Positions 62,296-64,000 of a stretch of 64,000 nt of DNA are shown here, piece by piece. Within the stretch, counting starts at the first letter, position 1. Each line of letters opens with the position of its first letter. Origin of the DNA: Thermohalobaculum sp965247385 (GTDB taxonomy: Bacteria > Pseudomonadota > Alphaproteobacteria > Rhodobacterales > Rhodobacteraceae); assembly GCA_965247385.1 (NCBI GenBank), contig CBDFHG010000006.1, forward strand, positions 248,001 to 312,000, given 5' to 3'. The notes beneath the pieces are model-generated. The model ran no database searches. It was not told the DNA's origin and worked only from the letters and a program-made list of their open reading frames with translations. Both the position numbers and the translations under genes were made by a program.

Positions 62296-62783
62296 CTACC
62301 GACGGGGCACAAGAAAATGCTTGCGCGGTAATTTTCGGCGCCTAACGCGCACGCCGTGCCTCAATGACTCTGCGGTGAAGATGATGTCGCGAAGTTTTCT
62401 TGCATCCGCTTTTCGCTCGGGACTCAAAAAATCGCCCCCCGTCGCAGCGGTCATGAAGTCCCGAACTTCATCGAGAGAACAGTCCCTCTCGGCCGGGCAT
62501 TCGCGAAAAAGCAAGTCCACCCGGTAACTTAGAGCCATTTGTCCCCCAACAATCCTTTCGGCTATAATTCGGTCATCTCGCTCAAGCTCTGACGCATCAT
62601 GAGTCCAGTATTTTACCGAAAGATCTAGGACCTTATCTGTTGAAGATAGTATATAGTCTAAATCATCGTCCCGATCATCTTCTATTGATTGAGCCAATCG
62701 CACTAGAGATTTTACATACTCAGCCGCAAATGAGCACCAAAAGCTCCGACCGCCGCGCTAACAATCATAAACAAATAATTCAC
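62296..62783 (-). pseudogene. Membrane-anchored protein of the ATPase/DUF4325 operon, frameshifted
   Basis: A GTG at 62783, 11 bases after AGAGGG and 19 after the DUF4325 stop, starts a hydrophobic segment (YLFMIVSAAVGAFGAHL). The frame stops at about 62712. The following frame (VKSLVRLAQSIEDDRDDDLDYILSSTDKVLDL..., to 62296) continues as a helical cytoplasmic domain. A one-base shift near 62715 would join them into a protein of about 160 residues. The end of the ISAs1 element touches its stop. No family was recognised. Confidence 0.5.
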
Positions 62784-62802
62784 AATAAGAAATCCCTCTC
62801 TA

Positions 62803-63129
62803 TCAATTGGTGCGAGCAGATTGTTTTTCTATATAGTCCCAAATTTGATCTCGATATGGTTTATTGCTTGAGTTTTGAAATTCTATCACCAATTTACACT
62901 TTATTTTTTTGATGTCAATCCCGCAGCGAAGTAATCCGCCAAATGCTTCTTCTAAAAAAGAAGATGGGAATCCTTTGGTCCCGTCAATATTGATATTGAT
63001 CTCATCATCACGGACGAAGGCAGGAATAAGGTAATTCTCTCTGAATTCTTCCCCACTATGTGGTCCATGCTTACGATATCGACCCCCCGGGAATTCCGAG
63101 AAGTCTTTAGAAATAGAAATCTTAGTCAT
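62803..63129 (-). CDS. DUF4325 (STAS-like) domain protein
   Basis: This 108-residue protein has the DUF4325 pattern PGGRYRKHGPHSGEEFRENYLIPAF, then ININIDGTKGFPSSFLEEAFGGLLR. DUF4325 proteins are STAS-like and are typically paired with a GHKL-type ATPase. The ATG at 63129 overlaps the stop of the ATPase gene by eight bases (ATGACTAA), so the two are translated together. A longer frame to 63303 is antisense filler. It is intact, though its partner is frameshifted. Confidence 0.8.
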   Translation of the reverse strand: MTKISISKDFSEFPGGRYRKHGPHSGEEFRENYLIPAFVRDDEININIDGTKGFPSSFLEEAFGGLLRCGIDIKKIKCKLVIEFQNSSNKPYRDQIWDYIEKQSARTN

Positions 63130-63575
63130 TCTCTTCTTCCTCCGGAATTCCGAATGCTCTGCATGGCAGCGACCATTCGATAAGGGTTCCACCAATATGA
63201 TATCGATGATTATGGGATTGAAAGCCACCTCCAAGCCGATATTGTACCTCACCTTGGCCGCTGAAGATGCGCATATGCCCTCCGCCGGCCTTGTCAATGA
63301 CATTCGCCATCTGAGCGATCCCCAAATCCACGGTGTCCAAGTTGCGTACCCGTCTTTTGGAACTCAAAGGCCGCTTTGATCTTGCTTGCATCGTTATGCA
63401 ACAATATCCCCGCTGACGATAGCACCTCTTTCCACCACGCGTTCTTTGGCAGTGTTGATGGGATTCCCACACCCTGGATTGACGTCCAACGTTCGAGAAT
63501 GCGCTTGGGATGTTTTTTGACCGTCTCCAGCGCCTTGCGGACGGCTTCGAACAGCGGAGCGTCTCCGGTCTGTTC
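63122..63575 (-). pseudogene. GHKL-type ATPase partner of DUF4325, truncated and frameshifted
   Basis: One frame reads LFEAVRKALETVKKHPKRILERW and QGVGIPSTLPKNAWW, the GxGIP nucleotide-binding box. After a shift near 63350 a second frame continues DLGIAQMANVIDKAGGGHMRIFSG and GGTLIEWSLP, the end of a histidine-kinase-like ATPase fold. The N-terminal part is replaced by the start of an ISL3 transposase at 63575. Such ATPase/DUF4325 pairs occur in many bacteria; a role in signalling or defence is suspected but not shown. Confidence 0.6.
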
Positions 63576-63652
63576 GTGTCGAGACGCTGTTCGACCAGCC
63601 GCCATGGTGGCGTAACCCCGAGGCCAAGAGCCAATACATCCTGAGCATCCAT
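63576..63652 (-). pseudogene. ISL3-family transposase, N-terminal fragment
   Basis: The first 26 codons MDAQDVLALGLGVTPPWRLV, EQRLDTNR match the conserved ISL3 transposase start. The match ends where the ATPase remnant begins. The ATG follows a GGAGGGGGACAGGCA ribosome-binding region shared with the locus at 23207. Confidence 0.65.
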
Positions 63653-63745
63653 TGCCTGTCCCCCTCCGTTGTTTTCTATGATGACAGAGGGTAGCTGATT
63701 ACGCCCTAAGTGACACCCTGAATTACACTTCCAACGTCGAAGAGC
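63653..63745 (-). repeat. Leader shared with 23208-23296
   Basis: The sequence from the end of the DUF4258 gene through AGGGCGTAATCA, CTACCCTCTGTCATCATAG and GGAGGGACAGGCAATGGATGC is nearly the same in both loci, but the genes after it are unrelated. It therefore looks like a mobile or conserved leader that precedes different small genes, or a recombination joint. Confidence 0.6.
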
Positions 63746-64000
63746 CCATTTTTTCCTTTAGGATAATCGTCACGACACCAGCCTCCCTTGTTCCCGGGCA
63801 TATGCTTTACGACGACAACCTTCCAATCTTCCCCTTTTTGTTTTTCCGGCGTCCCTTCGACAAACCTGGTACGGAGAATTTTGAACACGTCGGCAGCGAT
63901 GATAGATCGTTCGTCAATGTGGTCAAAAGCGTGTCTGCCTATGATCACATTGCCGGAATCCACCGACCACTCACGAACGATCAACTCTGCCTCGTCTGAA
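63706..64000 (-). CDS. DUF4258-like protein (runs off the window)
   Basis: At least 97 codons are open on the minus strand and the frame continues past the window end. GRHAFDHIDERSIIAADVFKIL and EGTPEKQKGEDWKVVVVK match the DUF4258 layout, small proteins often found next to toxin-antitoxin and defence genes. The TTG start at 63984 is only the first start codon inside the window. The C-terminus ends GLFDVGSVIQGVT. The function is unknown. Confidence 0.55.
   Translation of the reverse strand, partial: SDEAELIVREWSVDSGNVIIGRHAFDHIDERSIIAADVFKILRTRFVEGTPEKQKGEDWKVVVVKHMPGNKGGWCRDDYPKGKNGLFDVGSVIQGVT

Overview
The window reads as chromosomal DNA of a GC-rich alphaproteobacterium, probably of the Rhodobacterales/Rhodospirillales sphere. 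The support is a TIGR02300-type zinc protein next to tRNA-Ala(GGC), an alphaproteobacterial porin, an intracellular PHB depolymerase, and glnK-amtB behind a sigma-54 promoter. It is heavily colonised by insertion sequences and full of decayed genes, as in a lineage under relaxed selection such as a recently host-associated or mutator population. The taxonomic statement is inference.

Layout. 1-8510: two tandem copies (period about 5.1 kb) of an IS1595-family element, itself broken by an IS1182-type element, followed by a Tn3 transposase tail and an overlapping HTH/Rpn-nuclease gene pair. 8777-14625: an accessory region with a broken DUF262-HNH protein, an IS630 remnant, an intact XRE-ImmA/IrrE plus DUF4411 (PIN-like) toxin-antitoxin pair and a broken resolvase. 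14823-17525: a row of sulfotransferases (one remnant, two intact) and a YggS-type PLP protein. 17798-23300: debris, with restriction-endonuclease and IS66 remnants, a winged-helix Rep-like gene ending in a single type I-E-like CRISPR repeat, a repeat-built DUF1640 coiled-coil gene, and a secreted-protein gene split by a 173-bp MITE.

23319-28551 is a defence cluster: hsdM, a HepT-type HEPN toxin gene, and an MntA-type nucleotidyltransferase fused in frame to an HsdS whose two halves are almost identical. A DUF262 gene and a beheaded AAA ATPase fused to a porin remnant follow. No hsdR is present. 29317-30807 is an intact IS1182-type element, with an almost identical copy at 40887-42377. Core genes lie between and after these: glnK-amtB, a class A PBP, DUF1330, a YgjP-like protease, phaZ, TIGR02300 and tRNA-Ala. 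An ietAS-like ATPase/subtilase defence pair (36250-39703) sits among them, with one in-frame TGA in the protease.

46440-57572 is a minus-strand catabolic operon: FAD amine oxidase-like gene, Pot-type ABC transporter (D, A, B, C), GMC oxidoreductase and enolase-superfamily enzyme. A LysR gene lies divergently at 57686. The transporter and oxidase are intact. The last two genes are wrecked, the GMC gene by a 3.25-kb insertion between 15-bp direct repeats that brought a second coiled-coil gene, an IS1595-type element with 8-bp target duplications, and a lipoprotein gene. 58643-62294 is an ISAs1-type element split by a complete IS66 element (tnpA, tnpB, tnpC). 62296-64000 holds a GHKL-like ATPase/DUF4325/membrane-protein operon, with frameshifts, behind a DUF4258 gene.

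Two themes recur. First, defence and addiction modules are broken, fused or interrupted by mobile DNA. Second, the decayed copies differ from intact ones mainly by A:T to G:C transitions (Tyr to Cys, Val to Ala, Ser to Pro, Trp to Arg) and by single-base frameshifts, while core genes stay open.
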